Source: Pedobacter soli (lineage in GTDB: Bacteria; Bacteroidota; Bacteroidia; Sphingobacteriales; Sphingobacteriaceae). Taken from it: 64,000 bases of DNA. Of the stretch, positions 19,882-28,560 are shown one piece after another (the first letter of the stretch is position 1; each line of letters begins with the position of its first letter). A program made the position numbers and the translations under genes. The notes beneath the pieces were generated by a model. That model had not been told where the DNA came from and did not search any database. It saw only the letters and a list, made by a program, of their open reading frames with translations. The stretch lies in contig NZ_FMZH01000003.1 of the NCBI RefSeq assembly GCF_900101435.1, forward strand, positions 1-64,000, in the 5' to 3' direction.

Positions 19882-20284
19882 TGTTTTTGGACAATTTAAA
19901 TTTATCAAAATCTCTTTCATAATCAGTTTCATCATAATCTGTTGAAGAAACAATCAGTGCCACGGAATTTGTAGAAAAATTTTCCATATGCCTCCAAATA
20001 CCATTTGGCACATATATTCCATAATACGAGCGATTTAGTGAAAACGTTTTGTCCTCATTTCCATCATTAATTACAACATCAAAACTACCAGATAAAGCGA
20101 TTATAAGTTCCTTATTTCGATGATAACTATGCCCTCCACGAATTTCACCACCAGGCACATCGTAAATCCAATAAGTACGCTTAATATCAAAGGGTAACTG
20201 GTTTCCTTCTTCAAGAAAAGAAAGATTTCCACGCTCATCAAGTATTTTAGGTAACTGTATAATTTCAATTTTATCAATCCCCAT
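19874..20284 (-). CDS. Second FdtA/WxcM-like cupin, divergent active site
   Basis: Cupin of 136 residues, clearly homologous to its downstream neighbour (PKILDERGNLSFLEEGNQ, YDVPGGEIRGGH, IIALSGSFDVVINDG). The active-site motif reads RGGHSYHR. H52 is retained, but the position equivalent to the second histidine of HAH is Y54, with another histidine at 55. It may be a ketoisomerase of different specificity, a partner subunit, or an inactive copy. It lies 1 bp after the Wzc-type kinase stop and overlaps the next gene by 8 bp, so both cupins are made together. Confidence 0.72.
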   Translation of the reverse strand: MGIDKIEIIQLPKILDERGNLSFLEEGNQLPFDIKRTYWIYDVPGGEIRGGHSYHRNKELIIALSGSFDVVINDGNEDKTFSLNRSYYGIYVPNGIWRHMENFSTNSVALIVSSTDYDETDYERDFDKFKLSKNNA

Positions 20285-20285
20285 T

Positions 20286-22637
20286 TTATTTCATTCTTTT
20301 AAAAATACTGGAGTACCACTTTTTATTTTCACTCTGACCATAGTTACCATAACCGTATCCATAACCATAATATTTGCTACTAATATCATTAACCACAATC
20401 CCCATATTCTTCATTTTGCCTGAGCTATAAAGATCTTCAACAATATTTATTTGATCTTTTTTTGTAAATTTCTGTCGTACAAGATACAATGTAACGTCTG
20501 CGTATTTCGCCAAAAGCTGTGCATCTGCAATAATTCCTATTGGCGGTGCATCCATAATAATGTAATCGAACTCTTTCTTTAATTCAGCGATTAAGTCGGG
20601 TGTATGCTCACTCATTATCGCCTCGGCAGGATTCGGAGGTAATGGCCCTGAAGAAACAATATACATATTCTTGTTAATTGTGAGTTGCTTAACAATATCG
20701 GCAGGTTTTAATGAAGAATCAATTGTAAAATTACTAAAACCTATATTGTTAGAGACACCTAGTTTTACAGATAGCCCCGGTTTTCTTAAATCCAATTCCA
20801 TTAGTAAAACTTTCTTACCAGCTAAGGCTAAAATATTACCCAAATTTATAGCGGTAAAAGATTTTCCCTCACCACTCATACTTGAGGTAAGCAAAATAAC
20901 TTTGTCATTCTCGTTTTTCAAATAAAACGATAAATTGGTTCGCAAAGCTCTAAACTGTTCTGAAATAGCCGATCTTCCTTTATTTGCAACTATTAAATTA
21001 TCATCCGACTCGTTATGACTGATCTCACCAATAACAGGCACAGAAGTACGGTTTGTTACATCATCCTTAGTTCCAATACCGGTGTTCATTATATCAACAA
21101 CAAAAACAACTGTTACTGGAATGATTAAACCTATAAATAAACCTATTAAATATACTATATTTTTTTTAGGACTAACCGGAAGAACCGCAGCTTTTGGAGG
21201 GTCAATTGTTTTAGCTATAGAAATATTTGAAGTTTTAGAAATTGCGGTTTCCTCTGCCTTTTGCATTAAAAAGATATACAGTTCTTGCTTTATTTGTTGA
21301 TTTCTAGCAAGTTTTAAGTAGTCTTTTTCGATTTGAGGTACATTACTTATCTTACCTTCCGATTGATTCCGTTGAGATATTAATTTATCCCTTGTTACAA
21401 CAAATGTATTTTTTGTGCTTTGAATATTTGACAGAATCCCTTTCCTTAATTCAGAAATTTGAGTATCCAAATTTTTAATAAATGGACTTTCTTCAGTAAC
21501 ACTTAACAATTGTTTGTCTCTTTCGATAAGCAAAGTATTATACTGATTCATTAGGCCAGAAAAAACCATATCTTGTGGCAGTAAAGATGTAGGAAAAACT
21601 CTTTGATTTTTACTAGTATCTTTCAAATATTTTTCAAGATCATTTAATATTGAAACTTGCGTTTCTGCTTTCGCGAGTTCAGAAGTAATTTCACCGGAGC
21701 TCTGAACCAATAATCTCCCTTGCTCACTCATATCTGCAAGCTTATTATTGGTTTTAAAACTCTGAACTTTATTCTCAACATCACCTAATTCACTGGCAAT
21801 CAAACTCAATCTTTTTTGAATAAATTTAGTTGTACTATCCGCAATTATGTTTTTATCATTTAGATTAGATTGGGTGTACTGTTTTATCAATGCATTCAGG
21901 ATATCTTCACCTTTTTTGGGCACGGGGTATGAAAAGCCCAAATCAATGATGGTTACTTGTTTATTATAAACGCCAACACTCAGTTGTTTCATTAACGCAG
22001 CAACTCTTTCATCAATGGAACTAATGGAGACATAATAAATTCCTTTATTTGGTTCTACTGAATCTTCTTTTGATATTGAAAGCTTTCCAATTCCTTTTAT
22101 TTCAAAGATTTGCCCCCAATCTACCTCCAAATCAACATCCTTGCCAGAAATACTTATTTTATTGTTTTTTTCTAAATCAATCTTTAGTTTGGTAAAACTA
22201 ATAGTATCAACTTCTTGAACTAAATTAATCTTGAATGGTGATTCATATACCTCGCGGTTGGTTAAACTTCCTTTCTTAGTATAGACAATGTTCAATTTCA
22301 TTTGTCTAACAACCTGATCCATCAAAGATCTTGTCTTTAAAATTTCGGCTTCATTATCAACAGAATTTTTTCCGCCGAGGATACCACCCAAATCCATAAG
22401 CGCACCAGCTTGTTTGCCAATACCACCACCTTTTTCATCATCATTTACTAATACTCTTGCGTTAATTTGATAAATTGGAGGGGTATATCTTATGTATAAA
22501 AAAGATATAAATAAACAAAAGATAACGCTGATAAAGAACCAAGACCACTTGTCTTTAATTTTTAAAAAAATCTGTTTTATATCAATGCTATCACCTTCTA
22601 AATTTTGAAGGCTTTTTTTCTCAGAATAGGTATTCAT
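20286..22637 (-). CDS. Polysaccharide co-polymerase and tyrosine autokinase, Wzc-like
   Basis: Inner-membrane protein of 783 residues controlling chain length and export. It has a Wzz-type N-terminus with a membrane segment at about 31-50, a long periplasmic coiled-coil region, a GNVR-like region before a second membrane segment near 510, and a cytoplasmic BY-kinase domain. Kinase motifs are Walker A SSMSGEGKS (about 585), Walker A' LLMELDLRKPG (about 611) and Walker B YIIMDAPP (about 692). The C-terminal tail carries a tyrosine cluster (YYGYGYGYGNYG), the usual autophosphorylation site. It follows the Wza gene by 26 bp, and a CpsB-type phosphatase gene lies upstream. Confidence 0.95.
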   Translation of the reverse strand: MNTYSEKKSLQNLEGDSIDIKQIFLKIKDKWSWFFISVIFCLFISFLYIRYTPPIYQINARVLVNDDEKGGGIGKQAGALMDLGGILGGKNSVDNEAEILKTRSLMDQVVRQMKLNIVYTKKGSLTNREVYESPFKINLVQEVDTISFTKLKIDLEKNNKISISGKDVDLEVDWGQIFEIKGIGKLSISKEDSVEPNKGIYYVSISSIDERVAALMKQLSVGVYNKQVTIIDLGFSYPVPKKGEDILNALIKQYTQSNLNDKNIIADSTTKFIQKRLSLIASELGDVENKVQSFKTNNKLADMSEQGRLLVQSSGEITSELAKAETQVSILNDLEKYLKDTSKNQRVFPTSLLPQDMVFSGLMNQYNTLLIERDKQLLSVTEESPFIKNLDTQISELRKGILSNIQSTKNTFVVTRDKLISQRNQSEGKISNVPQIEKDYLKLARNQQIKQELYIFLMQKAEETAISKTSNISIAKTIDPPKAAVLPVSPKKNIVYLIGLFIGLIIPVTVVFVVDIMNTGIGTKDDVTNRTSVPVIGEISHNESDDNLIVANKGRSAISEQFRALRTNLSFYLKNENDKVILLTSSMSGEGKSFTAINLGNILALAGKKVLLMELDLRKPGLSVKLGVSNNIGFSNFTIDSSLKPADIVKQLTINKNMYIVSSGPLPPNPAEAIMSEHTPDLIAELKKEFDYIIMDAPPIGIIADAQLLAKYADVTLYLVRQKFTKKDQINIVEDLYSSGKMKNMGIVVNDISSKYYGYGYGYGNYGQSENKKWYSSIFKRMK

Positions 22638-22663
22638 TTATAATTGCGCTAGTGTATTGTGGT

Positions 22664-23473
22664 TTATTTAAAATTGCTTATAGCTAAAACTATAACAGAT
22701 ATAACAGAAGCAATTACACCAATCGTTTGAATTTGAGCTGAATTTGAGGCTGAAACCTTACGTTTATTTGGTTCCACATATACTACATCATTTTGCTTTA
22801 AATAGTAGTATGGACTATTAAAGATATCAGATGAATTGAGATCTAAACGTCCAAATTCCTTTTTCCCATTTGTCTCTCTAATTACCAAAACATTTTCTCT
22901 TTTGCCATAAATGGTTAAATCTCCTGCTAAACTTAAAGCATCTAACACAGATACTTTCTCATTTGGTAAGGTATATGCGGAAGGGGCATTCACTTCACCT
23001 AGCACGCTAACTTTAAAGTTAGCAAATCTTAATTGGACATTTGGTTCTTTATATACTACAGCAGCTTTCTCGCGAATCAACTCACGTGCATGATATGTTG
23101 TTAACCCACTAACTTTTACTTTTCCTATGAGCGACAATTCAACCTCTCCGTTACGATCTACTAAAAAGCCATTTACTTGCTGCGAAGCGAGTGCGGTATT
23201 AGCTCCTCCACCTAAAACAGTATTGGCAGCAGCTTGATTAACAATAGCACCACTTTGTGGATTTAGAGTGAATATATTGATACTCAAAATATCATCTGGC
23301 TGTATAATTGGCTCAGTAAAAGCAATTGAATTTTCTAATTTGGCCTGATTAACAGTTTGAATGTCTTGAAAGTAAGCTATTTTCTTATTACTAACGCAGG
23401 AAGAACTTAAGGCGATTACGAATATTAGACTACTAATTTTTAGCCCTTTATATACATTTATTTTTTTATTCAT
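22664..23473 (-). CDS. Polysaccharide export outer membrane lipoprotein, Wza-like
   Basis: Lipoprotein of 269 residues forming the outer-membrane export channel with the Wzc-like kinase. It has a signal peptide with lipobox ALSSSC, giving a lipidated cysteine near residue 26. A poly-export domain contains IIQPDDILSINIF and VLGGGANTALASQQVNGFLVDRN (split here by a Ser/Ala-rich insert). A SLBB domain (NFKVSVLGEVNAPSAYTL, LDALSLAGDLT) and a C-terminal hydrophobic helix follow. The ATG at 23473 is chosen because it gives the correct lipoprotein signal; an upstream in-frame ATG (23506) would add 11 residues before it. A promoter-like box and nested inverted repeats lie upstream. Confidence 0.92.
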   Translation of the reverse strand: MNKKINVYKGLKISSLIFVIALSSSCVSNKKIAYFQDIQTVNQAKLENSIAFTEPIIQPDDILSINIFTLNPQSGAIVNQAAANTVLGGGANTALASQQVNGFLVDRNGEVELSLIGKVKVSGLTTYHARELIREKAAVVYKEPNVQLRFANFKVSVLGEVNAPSAYTLPNEKVSVLDALSLAGDLTIYGKRENVLVIRETNGKKEFGRLDLNSSDIFNSPYYYLKQNDVVYVEPNKRKVSASNSAQIQTIGVIASVISVIVLAISNFK

Positions 23474-23519
23474 AGTATAGATTCCATCTAAAATGAAATT
23501 GACCATTTTAAACAGCTTG

Positions 23520-23583
23520 CAAACTTAAACATTTAATTGTAATATCTGAAAATGTTTAATTTCAGATATTAAACATTTTCAGA
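23520..23583 (-). promoter_or_regulatory. Putative wza promoter and nested inverted-repeat control region
   Basis: A TAAGTTTG box (23527-23520, minus strand) fits the -7 consensus and lies 47 bp ahead of the wza ATG. Upstream of it are two overlapping perfect inverted repeats. TCTGAAAATGTTTA (23545-23558) pairs with 23570-23583, and AATATCTGAAA (23541-23551) pairs with 23560-23570. A further TTAAACATT at 23525-23533 is complementary to AATGTTTAA at 23551-23559. The pairings are mutually exclusive. They could be an operator near the promoter or alternative RNA hairpins if transcription starts further upstream. Confidence 0.5.
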
Positions 23584-23647
23584 TTTTTAAGCAAAATTGA
23601 ACATTAATTGATGGAAAGGATTAGTTAACTAATTAAGCATTTTTTTG

Positions 23648-24388
23648 CTAAATCAAAATTGAGCTAAATAACTCCTTATTTTTGAAATTATAACAACCAA
23701 TAATATCATAAAGCTTTCCAGAAAGAATAGATTCTCTTAAAACATTTAAGTGCTTATCATGATGAAGATCGGTTCCCGCCAAATCATACATTTTTTCCTT
23801 CAACAGAACTTCGGCTAGCTGTTTAACATCTTTGCCGTAGTATCCTAAAACTGACAATAAATTTAACTGTAGTAAACATCCTTTTTCTTTAAATCTCTTT
23901 AACCTACTTCTGTCTCTGAAATAAAATGTATAGCGTTCAGGGTGAGCTAAAATTGGCTTAAATCCTTTTATTTCAATGTCGAATATCGTTTGGCTTATAC
24001 CTGGGCTTTCAGAAAGATAAGACATTTCGATAAGCAGGTGTTTTTGATCCAGAGGACACAAAGCTTGATCTAAAGTAAAATCCTGATCAACCATATATTC
24101 AGCACCAGTGCTCAACTTTGTAGTAACATTAGCTTTGTTAAGCGCATTTTGTAATCCTTCCTTAGCAATCCTAATGCTTTCTTTAGTATTGGGATAGAGT
24201 TCTTTCAAAATATGTGGTGTTGCAATTAGCTGCTCAAAACCAAGTTCTGAAAGTGCTTTAACAAACCGAACCGACGTCTCCACATCGGGAGAGCCATCAT
24301 CAATACCCGGCAAAATATGTGAGTGTATATCAACTCCCAGCCAGGAAATATCGGTAATTTTATTTTTTTTATTAAAAAAGCTAAACAT
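23648..24388 (-). CDS. Tyrosine-protein phosphatase, CpsB/YwqE type (PHP fold)
   Basis: Metal-dependent phosphatase of 246 residues, predicted to dephosphorylate the tyrosine tail of the Wzc-like kinase and so cycle polymer export. The PHP signature VDIHSHILPGIDDGS provides metal-binding H22, H24 and D30-D31. Further metal ligands appear in IATPHIL, in the LAHPERY motif and in GTDLHHDKH. Start and length match the family. It lies upstream of wza with a 174-bp regulatory gap. This phosphatase class is typical of Firmicutes but is also known in Bacteroidota loci. Confidence 0.9.
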   Translation of the reverse strand: MFSFFNKKNKITDISWLGVDIHSHILPGIDDGSPDVETSVRFVKALSELGFEQLIATPHILKELYPNTKESIRIAKEGLQNALNKANVTTKLSTGAEYMVDQDFTLDQALCPLDQKHLLIEMSYLSESPGISQTIFDIEIKGFKPILAHPERYTFYFRDRSRLKRFKEKGCLLQLNLLSVLGYYGKDVKQLAEVLLKEKMYDLAGTDLHHDKHLNVLRESILSGKLYDIIGCYNFKNKELFSSILI

Positions 24389-24642
24389 ATTTTTTCACAA
24401 CAGGAAAAGTGATTAATTGTATCAATACACGTCAACTGCCCTTCAATTTTAGTGATAAAACGAAATATGTTCTAAAAACGTGTATTAAATGATGTAAATC
24501 TAAATTAATTTAATGTATTTCCCAATGAGCAATAGACTAAATCAGACAAATAGTCGAGATATCGTAAAACAAACGATTCTGATTGCCAATTATTGCGAAA
24601 AATTAATAAAAATTTAATCTATAGTAAATCCGATGGAGGAAA

Positions 24643-25779
24643 TTATTCAAAATAATTTAAGGTTTTAAAGCCACCTGCTTGTAAATGCTCATCCTTTTTC
24701 ATTAAGTGGAGATCAGAAATTACCATATCTTTAATCAAAGCAGCTAAATCATATTTAGGTTGCCAGCCCAGTTGTGTTTTAGATTTAGTAGGATCACCTA
24801 ATAATAAATCTACTTCGGTAGGTCTATAATATTTAGGATCTACCTGTACAACGGTACCGCCTAAAAACAATTTTTCCAGATCTAAACCTAAACTACTCGC
24901 CACACCTACATCTATCCCTATAATTACCCCTTTTTCGTTTTCATCTTTACCTGAAAACTCAACTTCAATCCCTAGCTCAGCAAAGCTCATCCGAACAAAA
25001 TCGCGAACGGTGGTAGTAATACCTGTTGCAATCACAAAATCTTCAGGTTTTTCCTGTTGTAAAATCAACCACATCGCCTCAATATAGTCTTTGGCATGCC
25101 CCCAGTCTCTTTGGGCAGATAGATTACCCAGGTAAAGACATTTCTGTAGCCCTAAAGCAATTTTAGCAGCCGCGCGGGTAATTTTACGGGTGACAAAAGT
25201 TTCACCCCTTAGCGGGCTTTCATGATTAAATAAAATACCATTACAGGCAAACATATGATAAGCCTCACGGTAGTTTACGGTGATCCAATAAGCATACATT
25301 TTGGCAACAGCGTAAGGAGAACGTGGATAAAAAGGTGTGGTTTCGCTTTGCGGTACCGCCTGCACTAAACCATAGAGTTCGGAAGTACTGGCCTGATAAA
25401 TTTTTGTTTTTTTTGTTAGGCCTAATATGCGAACAGCTTCTAAAAGACGTAAGGTACCAATGCCATCTGCATTTGCGGTATACTCAGGCATTTCGAAACT
25501 CACATGTACATGGCTCATCGCAGCCAAGTTATAAATCTCATCAGGCTGCGTTTCCTGAATAATACGAATAAGGTTAGTGGAATCAGTTAAATCACCATAA
25601 TGTAATTTAAAATATACATTCTGTTCGTGCTGATCCTGATATAGATGATCGATCCGATCGGTGTTAAATGAGGATGAACGTCGCTTTAAACCATGAACAA
25701 AATAACCCTTTTTGAGTAAAAATTCTGCCAAATAAGCCCCATCCTGCCCTGTAACACCTGTAATTAAAGCAACCTTCAT
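24643..25779 (-). CDS. gmd: GDP-mannose 4,6-dehydratase
   Basis: NADP-dependent SDR enzyme of 378 residues converting GDP-mannose to GDP-4-keto-6-deoxymannose, precursor of GDP-fucose, GDP-rhamnose and related sugars. It shows the family-specific N-terminus [31 protein letters not shown], and catalytic [15 protein letters not shown] with the YxxxK pair. The [16 protein letters not shown] segment is diagnostic for Gmd. The ATG at 25779 places the Gly-rich loop at the usual position; an in-frame upstream ATG (25812) would add 11 residues. No fucose synthase or mannose-activation genes are in the window, so the pathway must be completed elsewhere. Confidence 0.95.
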   Translation of the reverse strand: MKVALITGVTGQDGAYLAEFLLKKGYFVHGLKRRSSSFNTDRIDHLYQDQHEQNVYFKLHYGDLTDSTNLIRIIQETQPDEIYNLAAMSHVHVSFEMPEYTANADGIGTLRLLEAVRILGLTKKTKIYQASTSELYGLVQAVPQSETTPFYPRSPYAVAKMYAYWITVNYREAYHMFACNGILFNHESPLRGETFVTRKITRAAAKIALGLQKCLYLGNLSAQRDWGHAKDYIEAMWLILQQEKPEDFVIATGITTTVRDFVRMSFAELGIEVEFSGKDENEKGVIIGIDVGVASSLGLDLEKLFLGGTVVQVDPKYYRPTEVDLLLGDPTKSKTQLGWQPKYDLAALIKDMVISDLHLMKKDEHLQAGGFKTLNYFE

Positions 25780-26138
25780 ATATGTCTTAATCTTTTTATA
25801 AACTACAAACATACAGAATTAAATGATTCTCTTCAGCAGTAGTTTAACAACAACTCCGTTAAATTTAATCCAATTCCACTACTGAACGCATTGGTTAATG
25901 CAATACCCAGTTAGTTCAAACCCATATTTAGAGATTAGATGAACCTAAGAAAATCACCCATAAAATTGCTAAAAAAATGAAGAAAGATTGTTTCATCTAT
26001 TAAACTTGAGCGCTTTAGTCCACTATAACAAATTTTTCGAGAGATCTACAAGCCCTTAAGCCTTGCAATGATTGCTTGAAGAAAAGTGACAGGGTTAAAA
26101 CTTAGATATACTGAGATGGGTAATGTGCTAAAACTTTA
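25780..26138. other. 359-bp gene-free interval upstream of gmd
   Basis: No credible ORF, RNA gene or strong hairpin was seen between gmd and the UDP-sugar dehydrogenase gene. Near its left end, 25813-25806 on the minus strand reads TATGTTTG, a -7-like box 26 bp ahead of the gmd ATG, so the interval probably carries an internal promoter that starts a second transcript of the locus. Confidence 0.45.
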
Positions 26139-27422
26139 CTATAACCTCGCATCTACCAGATCACGTGGTATAAATGACTTGGTATCAAAGATCACAGCAC
26201 CTTCGTTTTTGAATTTCGCATAATCCACTTCAAGAAACTGTTGGTGTGCAACCGCGAGAATAACTGCATCATAGTTTTTTGATTGATTGATGTTGTTAAG
26301 ATTAAAGCCATATTCCGCTTCTACTTCTTCGGCATTGGCCCAGGGATCGTGTACATCTACTTCCATACTGAAAGATTTTAGCTCTTTATAGATATCGATT
26401 ACCCGGGTATTGCGGGTGTCAGGACAATTTTCTTTAAAGGCAAACCCTAAAATCAAGGCTTTAGCACCATTAATTACCTTATTCTTAGCGGCCAGCATTT
26501 TAATGACCTTATTGGCCACAAACATGCCCATATTATCATTTATCCGCCGTCCGGATAAGATCACTTCCGGCTTATAGCCCAAAGCTTCAGATTTATGGGC
26601 TAAATAATAAGGATCTACGCCGATACAATGCCCACCTACCAAACCCGGCTTATAATTCAGAAAATTCCACTTGGTTGATGCAGCCGCCAATACATCAGCA
26701 GTATCAATCCCCATGAGATCGAAGATTAAGGCCAGTTCATTTACAAAAGATATATTAACGTCACGCTGGGCATTCTCTATGGCTTTTGATGCTTCAGCTA
26801 CTTTAATACTGGGAGCCAGATGCGTTCCCGCGGTGACAACCGAGGCATAAAGTTGATCAATTTCAGATGCAATACTAGGGGTAGAACCGGAAGTAACCTT
26901 TTTAATTTTGGTGAAGGTATTGACCTTATCGCCCGGATTAATCCGCTCAGGAGAGTAACCACAGAAAAAATCAGCATTGTATTTTAAACCTGATTTTTTT
27001 TCTAAAACCGGTACGCAATCTTCTTCTGTACAACCCGGATAAACAGTCGATTCGTAGATGACAATATCTCCTCTTTTAAGTACTGTACCTAACATGTCGC
27101 TGGCAGCGAGTAAGGGTTGCAAGTCAGGCCGCTTAAGGTGGTCAATAGGAGTAGGAACCGTAACAATATAAATGCTACAAGCTACCAAGGCATTTGGATT
27201 CGCACTTAAGCTTAATCCACTATTTGTATTTGTTATAGCTAGCACTGATTTGAGATCGTCCAAGTTGGCTTCATTGGTACGGTCTTCAAGTTGATTGAGT
27301 TCTGTTACCCGGGTGTCATTGATATCGAAACCAATTACTTTATATTTTTTTGCAAATTCGATAGCCAATGGTAATCCCACATAACCCAAACCTATAATCG
27401 CAATCTCCTTCCCTGTGTTCAT
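26139..27422 (-). CDS. Nucleotide-sugar dehydrogenase, UDP-N-acetylhexosamine type (TviB/WbpA-like)
   Basis: NAD-dependent 6-dehydrogenase of 427 residues that oxidises a UDP-sugar twice to a uronic acid. It has the Rossmann motif IIGLGYVGLPLAIEFAK, the segment VPTPID, the Glu of YESTVYPG, and the catalytic cysteine in GGHCIGVDPYYL. The C-terminal domain has FKENCPDTRNTRV. The sequence is closer in pattern to the TviB/VipA/WbpA group (UDP-GlcNAc or UDP-GalNAc) than to UDP-glucose dehydrogenases, but the substrate is inferred. The ATG at 27422 is used because the Gly-rich loop should lie near the start. A TATCTTTG box lies just upstream at 27447-27440. Confidence 0.85.
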   Translation of the reverse strand: MNTGKEIAIIGLGYVGLPLAIEFAKKYKVIGFDINDTRVTELNQLEDRTNEANLDDLKSVLAITNTNSGLSLSANPNALVACSIYIVTVPTPIDHLKRPDLQPLLAASDMLGTVLKRGDIVIYESTVYPGCTEEDCVPVLEKKSGLKYNADFFCGYSPERINPGDKVNTFTKIKKVTSGSTPSIASEIDQLYASVVTAGTHLAPSIKVAEASKAIENAQRDVNISFVNELALIFDLMGIDTADVLAAASTKWNFLNYKPGLVGGHCIGVDPYYLAHKSEALGYKPEVILSGRRINDNMGMFVANKVIKMLAAKNKVINGAKALILGFAFKENCPDTRNTRVIDIYKELKSFSMEVDVHDPWANAEEVEAEYGFNLNNINQSKNYDAVILAVAHQQFLEVDYAKFKNEGAVIFDTKSFIPRDLVDARL

Positions 27423-27439
27423 TTTTTCTCGTGGTTTTG

Positions 27440-27447
27440 CAAAGATA
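27440..27447 (-). promoter_or_regulatory. Candidate promoter -7 box of the nucleotide-sugar dehydrogenase gene
   Basis: The minus strand reads TATCTTTG, an exact fit to TAnnTTTG, 17 bp before the chosen ATG. No good -33 element was found. Confidence 0.4.
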
Positions 27448-27556
27448 TAACTATCAGGAGTGCTCCGTTTTAAGCACAAAAGCTTGCTCTTCAAATGATG
27501 ATCTTAGAGCTAATAATTTTCAAATAAGCAATTATCCCCATCCAAAACTAAATAAA

Positions 27557-28558
27557 TTATTTATAAATAATATTTAGAATAGTATCGCCTACTATTGGCC
27601 TATAATGACTTATTTCATAATAGTTTGTGACTTTATCTGAGAAAGTATTTTTTCCAGAAAAATCGTACACATTTTCTCCAAATAAACTATGTAATTTTTT
27701 CAAGTCTTTCGGATTGAACTTAATCTGCTCATAAAGGGGGCTCAAAACTATTTTGTAGTTAGTTTTATGTTTAACCAAGATTCTTTTAATCTCACTTAGC
27801 ATGTAATTGAATTCATTGTTAATTTCAACAACGCTATCTATTTGTTCTTTACCTCTTTTATAGAATAGCTTATCCCTAACCTCATAATATCTTTTAGTAT
27901 GATTTGTGATTTCATCCTCTTGATCAAGTATTGTTATTGCATTATTAACAGGATCAAATCTTATCTTTCTATTTTCTATGTAGCCTGCCATGAATGGCTT
28001 ATACTTTTTTGTATTCAAATAAGCGTAGTAACTAAAAAAAAATTTGGGGCTCAGATAGGCTTTAAAAAAAGTCGCCTGAAAATCAAATTCACTCTCGCCA
28101 GAAGTTAAAGGATCTTTAATAAATAAATGACCTTGGTGATTCGCTTTATTTAAAAAAGAAACATCTCTACAAAGAATAATTAAGGCATTTTTTATATCAA
28201 TATTTCTAGAATCAAGAAACTTTAACTTAGTATATATACCATATATAGATTCCGCAGAGGCATCAAACATAAACACTTTATCCCTTTCATCTAATTTTTT
28301 CGCCCAAGAACTTGGTCTATAAGCCAAAGTTCTCGAGCTACCAAAAATAAATGAATTATAGTGATACTTAGGATAATTTTTAACAAGCATTTCTGTCGAG
28401 ATAACATCTCTATTAGGTATCACAAAAGGATAAGAATAATCGCTATACTTTTTAAGAACTTTGAATGGATCATTTATCCAGTAGCTTATTATAAAAATGA
28501 GCATAACTCCAAATCCACAAAGCGCAAAAATAAATAATTGTTTTAAGAAAGATTTCAT
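27557..28558 (-). CDS. Membrane-anchored SGNH-like protein, probable partner of MBOAT acyltransferase
   Basis: Protein of 333 residues with one N-terminal membrane segment (about 6-26) and a periplasmic domain. FIFGSSRTLAY resembles SGNH block I with its serine in a GSS context. Near the C-terminus YEISHYRPIVGD could supply the block-V histidine, as in DltD and AlgJ/AlgX. It lies 2 bp after the MBOAT gene in transcription order. In such pairs the MBOAT brings an acyl group across the membrane and the SGNH protein transfers it to the polymer. The pairing is established for alginate and D-alanyl systems; applying it here is inference. The DNA is AT-rich. Confidence 0.6.
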   Translation of the reverse strand: MKSFLKQLFIFALCGFGVMLIFIISYWINDPFKVLKKYSDYSYPFVIPNRDVISTEMLVKNYPKYHYNSFIFGSSRTLAYRPSSWAKKLDERDKVFMFDASAESIYGIYTKLKFLDSRNIDIKNALIILCRDVSFLNKANHQGHLFIKDPLTSGESEFDFQATFFKAYLSPKFFFSYYAYLNTKKYKPFMAGYIENRKIRFDPVNNAITILDQEDEITNHTKRYYEVRDKLFYKRGKEQIDSVVEINNEFNYMLSEIKRILVKHKTNYKIVLSPLYEQIKFNPKDLKKLHSLFGENVYDFSGKNTFSDKVTNYYEISHYRPIVGDTILNIIYK

Positions 28559-28560
28559 TG

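Noticed and set aside
24424..24486. AATACACGT / ACGTGTATT inverted repeat upstream of the phosphatase gene
   Set aside because: The arms are only 9 bp with a 45-nt loop, which is weak and could be chance in this AT-rich gap.
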